Source of the DNA: a virus
Virus record (IMG/VR): IMGVR_UViG_3300044619_002381
Location: 1-64,000 of that record
DNA length: 64,000 nt
Direction: 5' to 3' (one strand)
Under the pieces are notes generated by a model. That model did not search any database and was not told where the DNA came from. It saw only the letters and a list, made by a program, of their open reading frames with translations. Positions 28,096-35,623 of the stretch are shown here, piece after piece (the first letter of the stretch is position 1; each line of letters opens with the position of its first letter). A program made the position numbers and the translations under genes.

Positions 28096-28484
28096 TAATT
28101 GAAGTCGATGTTTTTTCTGGCCATAATATCCATGGCTTCATTCCATTTAAATCGATTCGACCACCAGGCCGATGAAGATGGCCCTTTAGCGATGTTCTTG
28201 GAGTGCCTAGACTTAAACTTTTTACGCTTCATCTTCATGCGTTCAGATTCACCTTCTTTAGGTGGCCCAGCAGTTTCTGCCCCCTTTTGGCCAAATTTCT
28301 TCAATTCTTCCTTACCGTCATGGCACCATTTGACCACATGGCTTTTTTCGTCGCCAGATTTAGTAGGGCGTGGTTTATTACAAGCCATTTTAGACTTGTC
28401 ATAAGTCTCCCCAAACTGCTCAGCAAACATGTTATAGAATGCCTCTAGGGCTTCATCGCTGAAATTTGCACTACCGTAAAGCAT
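28095..28484 (-). CDS. Small basic protein of a recurring phage family
   Basis: A 129-residue protein with CNKPRPTKSGDEKSHVVKWC, then KKFGQKGA, then KKFKSRHSKNIAKGPSSSAW and a final FKWNEAMDI. I have seen this order (C-x-KPR, HVVK-x-C, FG, RH-x-x-N-x-x-KG-x-x-SA-x-W) in small phage proteins of unknown function, but I do not give a family number. It is basic, so nucleic-acid or protein binding is possible. It overlaps its neighbour's start by 1 nt. Confidence 0.65.
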   Translation of the reverse strand: MLYGSANFSDEALEAFYNMFAEQFGETYDKSKMACNKPRPTKSGDEKSHVVKWCHDGKEELKKFGQKGAETAGPPKEGESERMKMKRKKFKSRHSKNIAKGPSSSAWWSNRFKWNEAMDIMARKNIDFN

Positions 28485-28900
28485 TACTCTTTCTCTCCAT
28501 GTTTCAAATAGTCTGCAATTGCTGTTAAACTGTGGGAAGCTTCTGAAATTTTTGATGCTATCCAGGGGTCTGAGTTGCTATTGGGGGTGATCATTCCTAA
28601 GGAAGTGGCGATATTATCCTGCATTGATTTTAACTGAGTGATTAACATACCACCATTAGGTTCGAAATCAGCGTCCCCTTCCCCCATGATAAAAGTCGAT
28701 GGTTTTGTGATGGGTTCTTTTTTCATACCGGGGGCAATGGCCATCTTATCCATTGGGGTAAGGTCGGGGTTTTGACCCCCTGATGCTTCACCAGATCTGG
28801 TAGTCCTGGGACCTTTAGCACCCTTGGCAGCATTCTCCACAAAATTCAAGTCAAAGCCCAAACCTTGGAGACGTCTCCAATCGTACTCAGAAATAGTCAT
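28484..28900 (-). CDS. Small protein with N-terminal EYDW tag
   Basis: A 138-residue protein. Its first 20 residues (SEYDWRRLQGLGFDLNFVEN) match the start of the gene at 29709-30209. The C-terminal part is helical (LITQLKSMQDNIATSLGMI, ISEASHSLTAIADYLKHGEK). No function known. The shared N-terminus suggests a common targeting or interaction signal. Confidence 0.7.
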   Translation of the reverse strand: MTISEYDWRRLQGLGFDLNFVENAAKGAKGPRTTRSGEASGGQNPDLTPMDKMAIAPGMKKEPITKPSTFIMGEGDADFEPNGGMLITQLKSMQDNIATSLGMITPNSNSDPWIASKISEASHSLTAIADYLKHGEKE

Positions 28901-28923
28901 TTTATCTCAGGAAGTAATTAATG

Positions 28924-28929
28924 TTACCC
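28924..28929 (-). promoter_or_regulatory. GGGTAA(C) partial element
   Basis: CAGGGTAAC, 24 nt before the start at 28900. It keeps only the first six bases of the consensus. Confidence 0.3.
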
Positions 28930-28975
28930 TGTGAGGGTTGGGGTCGTAATACTTGGGAATTAAATACCGCCATAC

Positions 28976-29695
28976 CTAGCGAGGCCACCATTTAAATAAT
29001 TTCCGGAGTGGCGATGGCTGAATGAATCGTGTCCTCATGATTTCGGAAATTTCCAGGTACAGGTTTTCTAAGGTATCCTTATTGCTTTTTATTGTTAAAT
29101 CAAATTTATTCCTTTCTTCAGTACCGTACTGAACTGACAAGATTCCAATTGGCAAATTACCCACCTTAACCATCCTATTGTAGAAACAGTCAATCCCATT
29201 CCTAGACAGATAGTCCTTACAAGCTTGAGGCAATTCCTCACTAAATTTCACAGTCAACCAATCATTTTCCTTAAGCATGGCTTCAATATCCCTTATGAAA
29301 CTGCCTATTTGAATATCTTTTACCGGGGATGCCATAGCAGAACTATCTTTAGCTGTGTAGGTATTGGTAGTGGACATTTTTTGGAGGTGGTACCCCGTAA
29401 AATCAACTTGTCCATTATGGAAGGAACACAAAATAACCCTAGAAGCATTAGTTATGATACCAATTTGAGCCAAACAAGTGTTGATTTCCTTTTCTTTCTC
29501 GATGTGATTTAGAAAGACATCTAGTTTATTTATAGTTCGGGGGGCAATCACCTTGGTAACAAGGGCCCAAAGGGCAAACCCAAGGACCAACACGGAATCG
29601 CCGGTAAAAGTGAAATTGACTGGGGCTTGGGGAGCAGGTTGCGGAGCAGGTTGCGGAGCAGGGGCCCCTTGACTGATATTATTTGGAGTGGTCAT
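28976..29695 (-). CDS. Membrane-anchored GAF-like protein
   Basis: I choose ATG 29695 (239 residues), because an upstream in-frame start overlaps the neighbouring gene by 59 nt. After a Pro/Ala/Gln-rich lead (APAPQPAPQPAPQAP) comes one transmembrane helix (about 30-50, VLVLGFALWALVTKVIA). The soluble domain follows, with SRVILCSFHNGQVDF, a KMSTTNTY string and LPIGILSVQYG, the signature layout of phage GAF-like domains. GAF domains bind small ligands such as cyclic nucleotides or bilins. The ligand here is unknown. The domain would face the cytoplasm or periplasm of the host. Confidence 0.6.
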   Translation of the reverse strand: MTTPNNISQGAPAPQPAPQPAPQAPVNFTFTGDSVLVLGFALWALVTKVIAPRTINKLDVFLNHIEKEKEINTCLAQIGIITNASRVILCSFHNGQVDFTGYHLQKMSTTNTYTAKDSSAMASPVKDIQIGSFIRDIEAMLKENDWLTVKFSEELPQACKDYLSRNGIDCFYNRMVKVGNLPIGILSVQYGTEERNKFDLTIKSNKDTLENLYLEISEIMRTRFIQPSPLRKLFKWWPR

Positions 29696-29708
29696 AGAAT
29701 TTGGTAAA

Positions 29709-30209
29709 TTATTTGGTTTTAGAGTGCTTTTTCCAAAGGTCGTTATCAGCCTGGCGAGCCTTACCAACTCCTGTAATAAATGAATTCACTCTGGCTAATG
29801 CCCATTGCTGCGGGGAAACTCCGGGCCGGTGACCGGAACGCCATGCTGCGATCCCTCTACTGTATACTTCTCCTAGGATACTAGCAGAAATTCCGGACTT
29901 CTCAGATTTTGCTTTTAGTGCCTTGCTAGACCCCTCTGAATACTTATCATCGAAGGCTTTAGTTGCGGGGGATTGAGGGATTTTTTCGTTTCTTTTCCTG
30001 AACTTATCGTCAGATTCCCAATCTTTGTATAGGTCTTTGGGTGATACTCCAGGGTCTTTAGCCTTTTGCATCGTTTCTTTAGCTTCTTCCTTGGCGATGG
30101 TTTGTTCCTTGGGGGTCAATCCTTTTTTATACCTAGCAGGTAGGGCCCTCTCTACAAACTGCAAATCAAAGCCAAGACCCTGTAGGCGGTTCCAGTCGTA
30201 TTCCATCAA
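29709..30209 (-). CDS. DUF5824-like protein with EYDW tag
   Basis: A 166-residue protein. Residues 3-22 are the tag EYDWNRLQGLGFDLQFVER, also seen at 28484-28900. The C-terminal about 85 residues read KSGISASILGEVYSRGIAAW, then GHRPGVSPQQWALARVNSFI and ADNDLW, which I recognise as the DUF5824-type domain found in many phages, function unknown. The start overlaps the stop of the gene upstream by 4 nt. Confidence 0.75.
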   Translation of the reverse strand: MMEYDWNRLQGLGFDLQFVERALPARYKKGLTPKEQTIAKEEAKETMQKAKDPGVSPKDLYKDWESDDKFRKRNEKIPQSPATKAFDDKYSEGSSKALKAKSEKSGISASILGEVYSRGIAAWRSGHRPGVSPQQWALARVNSFITGVGKARQADNDLWKKHSKTK

Positions 30210-30904
30210 TTGCCATCCGGTAAACCACTACCACCATTTTCAAGCCTTTGCCTGACAGTTTCCGGTAAACCAGATTCCCATTTGTTTTTGATTGCGATGC
30301 GGATGATGGCAGCCATAACCTTACGTGGATCAGCGGTGCGACCTACGGATGACCATGCAGCAGCGACATCTTGGGGGCTAGCGATTGGGAAAGACATTCC
30401 GGGGCCTGCGAATTCCCCCTTTGTTTTTCCTGCCTTTAGTTTTTCCCTGGACTCAGCATCCCATTCCCTGAATTTTGCTGAATTGCTTGGCTTCGCGTTA
30501 CATGAGTTACATTTACAATTACCCGACTGGCAAGACTTGCATTTATCTTCTTTGAACGGTTGGGGAATTGACATCAGTTCGGTATCGTCTGCAAAGTTAT
30601 ATTCTTTTCTTTTAAGTTCTTTGAAAGAATCCATTCTAGCTTTGCGGCGACCCATGATTTCCTTCATAGCATCTGCCCCGTCAGCGTGGCTATCATAGTC
30701 CCTATTGACTAGGTTGGCCCTCCGTTCTCGGATGGCCTTATTGCCCTTTAGAATAGCCTCCTTGTGCATCGACAAGCCACCTTCAGGGGTGGGGGACCAT
30801 TTACGGCCGATTTTATTCCTTTTCATCAACTGATCAGTAGAAATGGCATTACTGGCATTTAACTGTCCCCCGACACCCGGCAAGAGTACAGAGGAGAAAT
30901 CCAT
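30206..30904 (-). CDS. Hypothetical protein with Cys-rich centre and small C-terminal helical domain
   Basis: Start chosen at ATG 30904 (MDFSSVLLPGVGG, 232 residues), because GGAG precedes it at good spacing. An in-frame ATG at 30973 lacks a ribosome site and overlaps the upstream gene and a GGGTAAAA element. The middle has CKSCQSGNCKCNSCNAKP, which may bind metal. The C-terminus (SFPIASPQDVAAAWSSVGRT through LPETVRQRLE) is a small domain that recurs as the tail of many phage proteins. Function unknown. Confidence 0.65.
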   Translation of the reverse strand: MDFSSVLLPGVGGQLNASNAISTDQLMKRNKIGRKWSPTPEGGLSMHKEAILKGNKAIRERRANLVNRDYDSHADGADAMKEIMGRRKARMDSFKELKRKEYNFADDTELMSIPQPFKEDKCKSCQSGNCKCNSCNAKPSNSAKFREWDAESREKLKAGKTKGEFAGPGMSFPIASPQDVAAAWSSVGRTADPRKVMAAIIRIAIKNKWESGLPETVRQRLENGGSGLPDGN

Positions 30905-30945
30905 GTGTTCTCCGTAAGGCATAAGAGTAGTTAGAAACTTATTTC

Positions 30946-30953
30946 TTTTACCC
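30946..30953 (-). promoter_or_regulatory. GGGTAAAA element
   Basis: Perfect copy 42 nt ahead of the preferred start at 30904. It supports that internal start over 30973. Confidence 0.45.
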
Positions 30954-31268
30954 TTTGCCTTCGGTATTTGCATCTGAGTTGCTATCTAAACTATTGTCCT
31001 TATTGTTTGACTTACCGGAACTCCCCTTGGCAGCCATCCCCAAAGCAGCAGCGGGTACTAGCAACGCTAAGAAGACATTGGCTGCGGATTTGGCAGTTTC
31101 GGAGAAACTATCGGATATTTTTAAGCAAAAAGCTGAGTAGGAATCATTTGGTGATTTCCTTAGGTTATTGCGGCACGATATATTTTCATACCCTATCATG
31201 GCAATTTGTGCTACAAAAATAGCCACCAAAGCTCTGACTAAAAATGCTCTCTCGTTGAATTCTTTCAT
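30948..31268 (-). CDS. Small membrane protein with two transmembrane helices (holin-like?)
   Basis: A 106-residue protein with two predicted membrane segments, about 10-26 (LVRALVAIFVAQIAMIG) and 62-82 (AANVFLALLVPAAALGMAAK), and a polar, charged tail rich in Ser/Asn/Asp. Size and topology would fit a class II holin, but no endolysin is adjacent. Other phage membrane proteins share this plan, so the role is unproven. Confidence 0.6.
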   Translation of the reverse strand: MKEFNERAFLVRALVAIFVAQIAMIGYENISCRNNLRKSPNDSYSAFCLKISDSFSETAKSAANVFLALLVPAAALGMAAKGSSGKSNNKDNSLDSNSDANTEGKG

Positions 31269-31291
31269 TGCCCTTCAGCGAATCTACTTAG

Positions 31292-31299
31292 ATTTACCC
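31292..31299 (-). promoter_or_regulatory. GGGTAAAT variant element
   Basis: Twenty-four nt before the membrane-protein start at 31268. Confidence 0.45.
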
Positions 31300-31318
31300 T
31301 TTGCTGACTGGTTAATTC

Positions 31319-31498
31319 TTAAAGGTAACGCATCCCCTCAATTACTTCGGGAGATACCGAGCCTGAACTCTTTAATTCTTGGGCTGCCTTAAGGAGGGTT
31401 TGGGCCTTTTCTAAATCAGCAGGGTCTCTGCGGGCGACTTTATAAGCCCCCATTAATTTTTGGTATTTTTTATCGGATTCAGACATTTTGCTTGCCAT
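31319..31498 (-). CDS. Small helical protein, 59 aa
   Basis: ATG at 31498 with AAGG upstream, ending TAA at 31319. The protein is helical and basic, starting MASKMSESDKKYQKLMGAYK. It fills an otherwise unexplained 260-nt gap in a tightly packed gene series, which supports it being real. No family recognised. Confidence 0.6.
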   Translation of the reverse strand: MASKMSESDKKYQKLMGAYKVARRDPADLEKAQTLLKAAQELKSSGSVSPEVIEGMRYL

Positions 31499-31531
31499 CA
31501 GACCTTGTCGTATAGAAGGTCAATGTATTTC

Positions 31532-31807
31532 TTAGGGTTTTGCTAGGGGCTTCGCTGCGGACTTCTTAGCCGGGGATACCTTTTGAACTTTCTTAATTGC
31601 TTCAACAGCTTTATTTAGGCCCATGTTTAAAGACCAGGGGATATCAACCATGCAAACATGGTATCTCGGGATGCAGGATGCTCCGCAAGATTTCCCTTTG
31701 TTGCACTTTTTTCTTTTTAATTTGGGCAAATTGAGGCCGCCTAGTCTGGCTATTTGGCCTCTTTTTGCGGTATTAATTTCAGCTTCCGTTTTTCCCAGGG
31801 GTGCCAT
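31532..31807 (-). CDS. Small basic protein with the four-Cys tag
   Basis: A 91-residue protein. Its centre (about 35-53) reads CNKGKSCGASCIPRYHVC, the same four-Cys tag found at the N-termini of the kinase and metallopeptidase. The ends are Lys/Ala-rich and basic (KKSAAKPLAKP). It contains no enzyme domain, so it may be a carrier, a competitor for the tag's receptor, or the remnant of a lost effector. Confidence 0.72.
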   Translation of the reverse strand: MAPLGKTEAEINTAKRGQIARLGGLNLPKLKRKKCNKGKSCGASCIPRYHVCMVDIPWSLNMGLNKAVEAIKKVQKVSPAKKSAAKPLAKP

Positions 31808-31832
31808 TGAATTCAGGGTATTTATGCTTTAA

Positions 31833-31840
31833 ATTTACCC
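31833..31840 (-). promoter_or_regulatory. GGGTAAAT variant element
   Basis: Twenty-six nt before the small basic protein start at 31807. Confidence 0.45.
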
Positions 31841-31843
31841 AAT

Positions 31844-32536
31844 TTATTCCTTGTCGTTGTATTCCCCGTCTTCATCATCATCGTCATCGTCCGAGTCTTC
31901 ATCGCCACCTTCGCTAAGGATCTCATCGATCAGGGTATCAATTTCATCTTCATTTAGTTCTTCTTCACCTTCGACTTCGGACTCCTCATAAGGGTCTTCT
32001 TCGTATTGGGTTTCGTTGTCGTTGCTGTTGTCGTTGTCGTCAGAGTCACTTTCTGCGTCATCGTCAGAATCGCTCTCATCCGAACCCCAAATCTCTTCAG
32101 AAAGGCGTTTAAATTCTTCATCGGTTAGGAATGTTGAGTTTTCATCTGAATCTTTAATATCATCGGCATCTTCGGCATCTTCGGCATCTTCATCAACTTC
32201 TTCGGCACCATCTCCCGGGCTAGCCGGAAAATAATCGTCTGGATTAAATGGCTGGTTGGGTTTAAAGTCACGGGACATACCATCATTGGCTTTCCAGAGC
32301 CCGGTATGCTCAATCCAGGGAGATGTATTATGAACTACGTTAGTTGGCAACCCATTAATGGGGTCAATTTCGTGATCTTCAGGGTTTGACAATTGAGCTG
32401 CATAAGCTGCGCGGAAAGCTTCAATAGCATCCTGTTCAAAATCGCCGTTGATTCTATTCGTCATTTGTTTAAGGGTCGGTACTTGAATGTTTAAGTGTTG
32501 GGGGGGAGGGGTTTGGGGTGTTGGGCCCTGGTCCAT
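31844..32536 (-). CDS. Highly acidic protein
   Basis: A 230-residue protein. The N-terminal half is ordered (QVPTLKQMTNRINGDFEQDA, AFRAAYAAQLSNPEDHE). The C-terminal 120 residues are mainly Asp, Glu and Ser. Such tails are DNA mimics, scaffold-like segments or chaperone-binding regions. Nothing fixes the role here. The N-terminus is Pro/Gln-rich (MDQGPTPQTPPPQH). Confidence 0.65.
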   Translation of the reverse strand: MDQGPTPQTPPPQHLNIQVPTLKQMTNRINGDFEQDAIEAFRAAYAAQLSNPEDHEIDPINGLPTNVVHNTSPWIEHTGLWKANDGMSRDFKPNQPFNPDDYFPASPGDGAEEVDEDAEDAEDADDIKDSDENSTFLTDEEFKRLSEEIWGSDESDSDDDAESDSDDNDNSNDNETQYEEDPYEESEVEGEEELNEDEIDTLIDEILSEGGDEDSDDDDDDEDGEYNDKE

Positions 32537-32635
32537 TCAGCTTTCAGTTTTTAGGCCTATTTCAGCAAATGTTGAAAGTGTGCCCCGAGACCTACTTAGA
32601 CCAATGATTATTACCCATCGTGCTGGCGGTAGGGG

Positions 32636-32977
32636 TCACCACTTTTCAATTTTACCGGAAATATCTTGCAATAATTTGCTATTGCCTTGAAGTTCCTCTT
32701 CATATTGTCTTATGGTGGCCTTGACTTCAGCCTTTAATTTACCCTCTTTAATGAGACGTTCCTTTCTCTCATCGTCAGTTTCTTCCTTTTCAGCGTGATT
32801 TCCGTCAGCATCGTCAGCATCATCAATAACCACGGGGTGAATCTCATGAGTTAACCTATCTAGGAGTTTATCCATAGAGTCTTTCAACCCCCTTCTACAC
32901 ACTGAATCGGCAGAAATTTCCATGGGGCCGCAAGGAATCCTGTATAAGTCTCTAATTTTAGCCTCAGTTTTGTCCAT
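32636..32977 (-). CDS. Hypothetical helical protein
   Basis: A 113-residue protein with two parts: IRDLYRIPCGPMEISADSVC and a charged C-terminal helix (KAEVKATIRQYEEELQGNSK). No family recognised. It lies 1 nt from the upstream gene's stop, so it is probably co-translated. Confidence 0.6.
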   Translation of the reverse strand: MDKTEAKIRDLYRIPCGPMEISADSVCRRGLKDSMDKLLDRLTHEIHPVVIDDADDADGNHAEKEETDDERKERLIKEGKLKAEVKATIRQYEEELQGNSKLLQDISGKIEKW

Positions 32978-32978
32978 G

Positions 32979-33314
32979 TCAAGCCCCTTCTCTAGGTTTT
33001 AAAATCCATTCATTTTCGTAATCCGTGTAATGGATACCTTTTCTTTTTTCTAATCTTCTGGCAGGGTCTTTCTTGTTGGCTTCCCTCATACCGTTTACCA
33101 TGATGTCCCGCATGGCCCTAAGTTTTTCCTTTGGCACTTCACAGTGTGGGCTGTCCCTGTAGCTTCTATACCATTTACAAACTTCTGAGGGATCATCAGA
33201 TTGTAACATCATGTTCCAGATTCCCATTTCTTGGCTACCGGTTAGCGTACCCACTGGTAATTTACCTTCTAGGTCTTCACGGGGTGGCCTATTAAATCTT
33301 GTGTCTCTTCTCAT
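32979..33314 (-). CDS. Hypothetical basic protein
   Basis: A 111-residue protein rich in Arg and Lys, with a hydrophobic/aromatic centre (EMGIWNMMLQSDDPSEVCKW) and C-terminal YTDYENEWILKPREGA. No known domain. It overlaps its upstream neighbour by 4 nt. Confidence 0.6.
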   Translation of the reverse strand: MRRDTRFNRPPREDLEGKLPVGTLTGSQEMGIWNMMLQSDDPSEVCKWYRSYRDSPHCEVPKEKLRAMRDIMVNGMREANKKDPARRLEKRKGIHYTDYENEWILKPREGA

Positions 33315-33493
33315 TGGGTAGCTACCAGTAGGGCTTCCATTAGTTCATTTTTGATAAACTCAGATGACTCCATGTCCCCTCTTTTTCCCTCTAAATCAGA
33401 CAAGGCAGACAAGGCTTTTGCATATTTATCGAAGTTTTCTTTATCGGAAGGTGCCTTACGAATTAAGGCCTGGGCTTTTTCGATGCTATCCAT
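33311..33493 (-). CDS. Small helical protein, 60 aa
   Basis: A 60-residue, fully helical, charged protein (MDSIEKAQALIRKAPSDKEN). It ends by overlapping the next start and begins 3 nt after the metallopeptidase stop. It is similar in style, but not clearly homologous, to the 59-residue protein at 31319-31498. Confidence 0.6.
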   Translation of the reverse strand: MDSIEKAQALIRKAPSDKENFDKYAKALSALSDLEGKRGDMESSEFIKNELMEALLVATQ

Positions 33494-33496
33494 AGT

Positions 33497-34300
33497 TTAC
33501 CTCAGTAAGTTCCCTTCCCTTAGAACAGACTCCACCAGTTCATATTCCGCTGGAAAAAGTTTTTTCATTTTGGGTCCAGCGAATATGTAACTTGAAAATA
33601 GCTCAGCATAGTGCTCTAGTTGATTTGTTTTACTGTATGTGCTAACTCTTTTGAAGCTATCGGGAATTCCAACTTCTTTCGCTTTGAAGTGAGCGTGGTG
33701 CCCTAGTTCGTGGACTAACGTCACCAGTGTATTATTGCTGGCTGACCCTGGAGCTTTACCCATAGTGTGTGGCAGTTCTTTACCTTGGGCGGCACTGGAT
33801 AAGTGCTTTTCGGCAGTGGCCTTTATTTTCTTTACTTGCGGGGTAAACCCCTGAGCTGACCGAATAACTGTGACCCCTTCTTTATACGCTAACCCGCCCC
33901 AAGTCTTATTGTAGATTTTCTGCGAGATGGTGAAATCTGGGTTTTTGAAGTACCCTGAAAATGCGCTTCTGAAGGCTTCTTTGTTGCCTGCAATGTCCTT
34001 CCAGTCCATGAATAGGGTCTTAGTCTTATTGAAAATCCTCTGGAGAACTTCTACTCTGCGGGGGGCGTCTGGGTCCAGGGTTTTTAAATCCCGGATGGCA
34101 CCCATGATGGAGTTCCTGTTAAAGTCTATCTTTAAGTCAGGGTGAGCTTTTACTTCGCCACTTCTCATTAGCTTGATGAATTTCCCAAGGGAATCTGCAA
34201 TATATGGGCTTAATTCAACTCTGCAAACTAAACCCCGTTGAATGCAAGTTGAGCGACAAGATTTCCCTAAAGAACATCTTTTCTTCCCGGACCCCCCCAT
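33497..34300 (-). CDS. Zinc metallopeptidase-like protein with N-terminal four-Cys tag
   Basis: A 267-residue protein. The tag CSLGKSCRSTCIQRGLVC occupies residues 9-26, as in the kinase. The enzyme motif HELGHH is at 197-202 within LVTLVHELGHHAHF, and LEHYAELFSSYIF (228-240) supplies a likely third zinc ligand (E229 or E233), giving a gluzincin-like arrangement. It may cleave a host protein or cell-envelope target. Delivery with the virion is inferred from the shared tag. The ATG is followed at once by a run of seven G, inside which an upstream small frame continues. Confidence 0.75.
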   Translation of the reverse strand: MGGSGKKRCSLGKSCRSTCIQRGLVCRVELSPYIADSLGKFIKLMRSGEVKAHPDLKIDFNRNSIMGAIRDLKTLDPDAPRRVEVLQRIFNKTKTLFMDWKDIAGNKEAFRSAFSGYFKNPDFTISQKIYNKTWGGLAYKEGVTVIRSAQGFTPQVKKIKATAEKHLSSAAQGKELPHTMGKAPGSASNNTLVTLVHELGHHAHFKAKEVGIPDSFKRVSTYSKTNQLEHYAELFSSYIFAGPKMKKLFPAEYELVESVLREGNLLR

Positions 34301-34377
34301 CTCTGGGGTGCGCCTAGGTGCTGAATGGTTCCTGCAATTGCAAAATCAAATTCTTTAGGGTTATCTATTTCGATCAT
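34267..34377 (-). CDS. Possible 36-aa upstream ORF overlapping the metallopeptidase start
   Basis: ATG at 34377 has a good ribosome site (GAGGACTA). It encodes MIEIDNPKEFDFAIAGTIQH and ends 34 nt inside the metallopeptidase gene. It may be a leader peptide that couples translation. Alternatively, slippage on the seven-G run could fuse it to the larger protein. Evidence is limited to the ribosome site and overlap. Confidence 0.4.
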   Translation of the reverse strand: MIEIDNPKEFDFAIAGTIQHLGAPQRWGGPGRKDVL

Positions 34378-34442
34378 TAGTCCTCGTACCTGCCTATGGG
34401 GAATTTAATAGATGACGGGGTATATAGTAGTCCATGAATAAG

Positions 34443-34450
34443 ATTTACCC
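34443..34450 (-). promoter_or_regulatory. GGGTAAAT variant element
   Basis: Sixty-six nt before the small ORF at 34377, in the 102-nt stretch between that ORF and the phoH stop. Otherwise this stretch holds nothing I recognise. Confidence 0.4.
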
Positions 34451-34479
34451 AGGGTCACACTAACTCCCCCCCCTATCCA

Positions 34480-35301
34480 TTAAGCTTCGTATGCCTCCAA
34501 GATTTCTGCTATGATGCCGTTCCTGACGATGTCCCCTCTTTCAAATTTAACTCTCCCCACCCCTCTAATGGAGGAAAGCCGGTGATAGCAATCTAAAAGT
34601 CCATTTTCAGGTTTAAATACATCTAGGTCAATTTGCCTTGTGTCACCCGTAATGACAACTTTCGAGTCTTTTCCAACCCTACTGAGGACGGTTTTAACAT
34701 TTTCTGGTAATGAATTTTGGGCCTCATCAAAAAGAATTAGGCACTCATTTAGTGATCTCCCCCTCAAATCCTCTAGGAGTGTGGGTTCTACAATCTTTTT
34801 ATCTACAAGGTAATCCGCAGCCCCCTTGCTTCTAGTCATTACAACCAAATTGTCATAAACAGGTCCCACCAGTGGCTTCATTTTTTCTTCCAGGGTTCCA
34901 GGAAGAGCCCCCCTATTTCTTTGGTGAGAACAGCCTACGTCACTTCTAATGTAATAAATTTTTTGAATGTTACCCTTAGAAATTTCACTCAATCCCCACC
35001 ATAGCGCCACTAAGGTTTTTCCAACTCCTGATGGGCCTATAGCAATGGTGACTGTATTCTTATTTAAAGAAGACCACAAGTCCTCCTGATGGTTTGTTTT
35101 CGGGTAAAAGGGTAGAACATCCATTCCCCTATAAGAGTGCTCAACCATTTGGGCGGACTCTGCGCGGCGCGATTTGCGCTTGTCTTTTGATCTCAACATT
35201 TGGTAAAGAGGGTTAATGACAACTGTGGATAACGTGTATGCTTCGTTGCTAATTTGGATTACATGATCCTCACCCCCTTCTAAACTAATAGGCAGAGTCA
35301 T
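34480..35301 (-). CDS. phoH: PhoH-like ATPase
   Basis: A 273-residue P-loop ATPase of the PhoH family, common in marine and freshwater phages. Walker A is GPSGVGKT (89-96), Walker B is LILFDEAQNSLP (about 169-180), followed by VITGDTRQIDL. The exact phage role is unsettled; RNA metabolism and phosphate-stress links have been proposed. It has its own GGGTAAAA element after a terminator, so it begins a new unit that runs into the effector-like cluster. Confidence 0.9.
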   Translation of the reverse strand: MTLPISLEGGEDHVIQISNEAYTLSTVVINPLYQMLRSKDKRKSRRAESAQMVEHSYRGMDVLPFYPKTNHQEDLWSSLNKNTVTIAIGPSGVGKTLVALWWGLSEISKGNIQKIYYIRSDVGCSHQRNRGALPGTLEEKMKPLVGPVYDNLVVMTRSKGAADYLVDKKIVEPTLLEDLRGRSLNECLILFDEAQNSLPENVKTVLSRVGKDSKVVITGDTRQIDLDVFKPENGLLDCYHRLSSIRGVGRVKFERGDIVRNGIIAEILEAYEA

Positions 35302-35327
35302 TTGTGAAAGGGAACTCTACGACCTTA

Positions 35328-35335
35328 TTTTACCC
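35328..35335 (-). promoter_or_regulatory. GGGTAAAA element after a terminator
   Basis: Twenty-seven nt before phoH and immediately after a strong terminator hairpin. A terminator directly followed by this motif is good evidence that transcription restarts here. Confidence 0.6.
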
Positions 35336-35342
35336 TGCCCCT

Positions 35343-35370
35343 GGCAAAAAGCTCCCGTTAGAGAGCTAAT
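35343..35370 (-). terminator. Rho-independent terminator upstream of phoH
   Basis: On the minus strand: AGCTCTC, loop TAAC, GGGAGCT, then TTTTT. A 7-bp stem with one G-U pair and a U-run ends the upstream terminase unit. Confidence 0.75.
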
Positions 35371-35419
35371 GCATTAGAGAGACCACCATTTATCGTGGTT
35401 GAGCAACCACTCTATGTAC

Positions 35420-35623
35420 TCATTCATGGACCCTTTCGACGAATAAGTCGAATCCATTAGCGCCACCACACCATCGGGAGTAGGAGTCTTTCGGGATTGT
35501 GTATTGAGGTCTTTTTTTCGCTTGGCTGAGGTATCGGTCAGAAGCAGGGTCGGTAATCAGGCAGCGGGTGCCGTGTAGCTCCTGCATGATAGCGGGGTTT
35601 TTATCGGTTGGTGAAATAGCCAT
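35420..35623 (-). CDS. Small hypothetical protein between terminase and phoH
   Basis: A 67-residue frame (MAISPTDKNPAIMQELHGTR ... FDLFVERVHE) in the 380-nt gap between terminase and phoH. It is followed by the terminator. The ribosome site is weak. The sequence is protein-like in composition, so I keep it with moderate confidence. Confidence 0.5.
   Translation of the reverse strand: MAISPTDKNPAIMQELHGTRCLITDPASDRYLSQAKKRPQYTIPKDSYSRWCGGANGFDLFVERVHE

Noticed and set aside
27631-29695. Reading the kinase neighbours as a toxin-antitoxin pair
   Set aside because: No antitoxin-like DNA-binding partner or toxin fold is visible; coiled-coil and DUF-type proteins fit a phage accessory cluster better.
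30948-31268. Firm holin call
   Set aside because: Two membrane helices fit, but no endolysin is nearby; kept as a membrane protein only.
32016-32313. Ser-rich plus-strand and Met/Lys-rich minus-strand ORFs over the acidic protein
   Set aside because: Shadows of Asp/Glu repeats (GAT/GAA runs).
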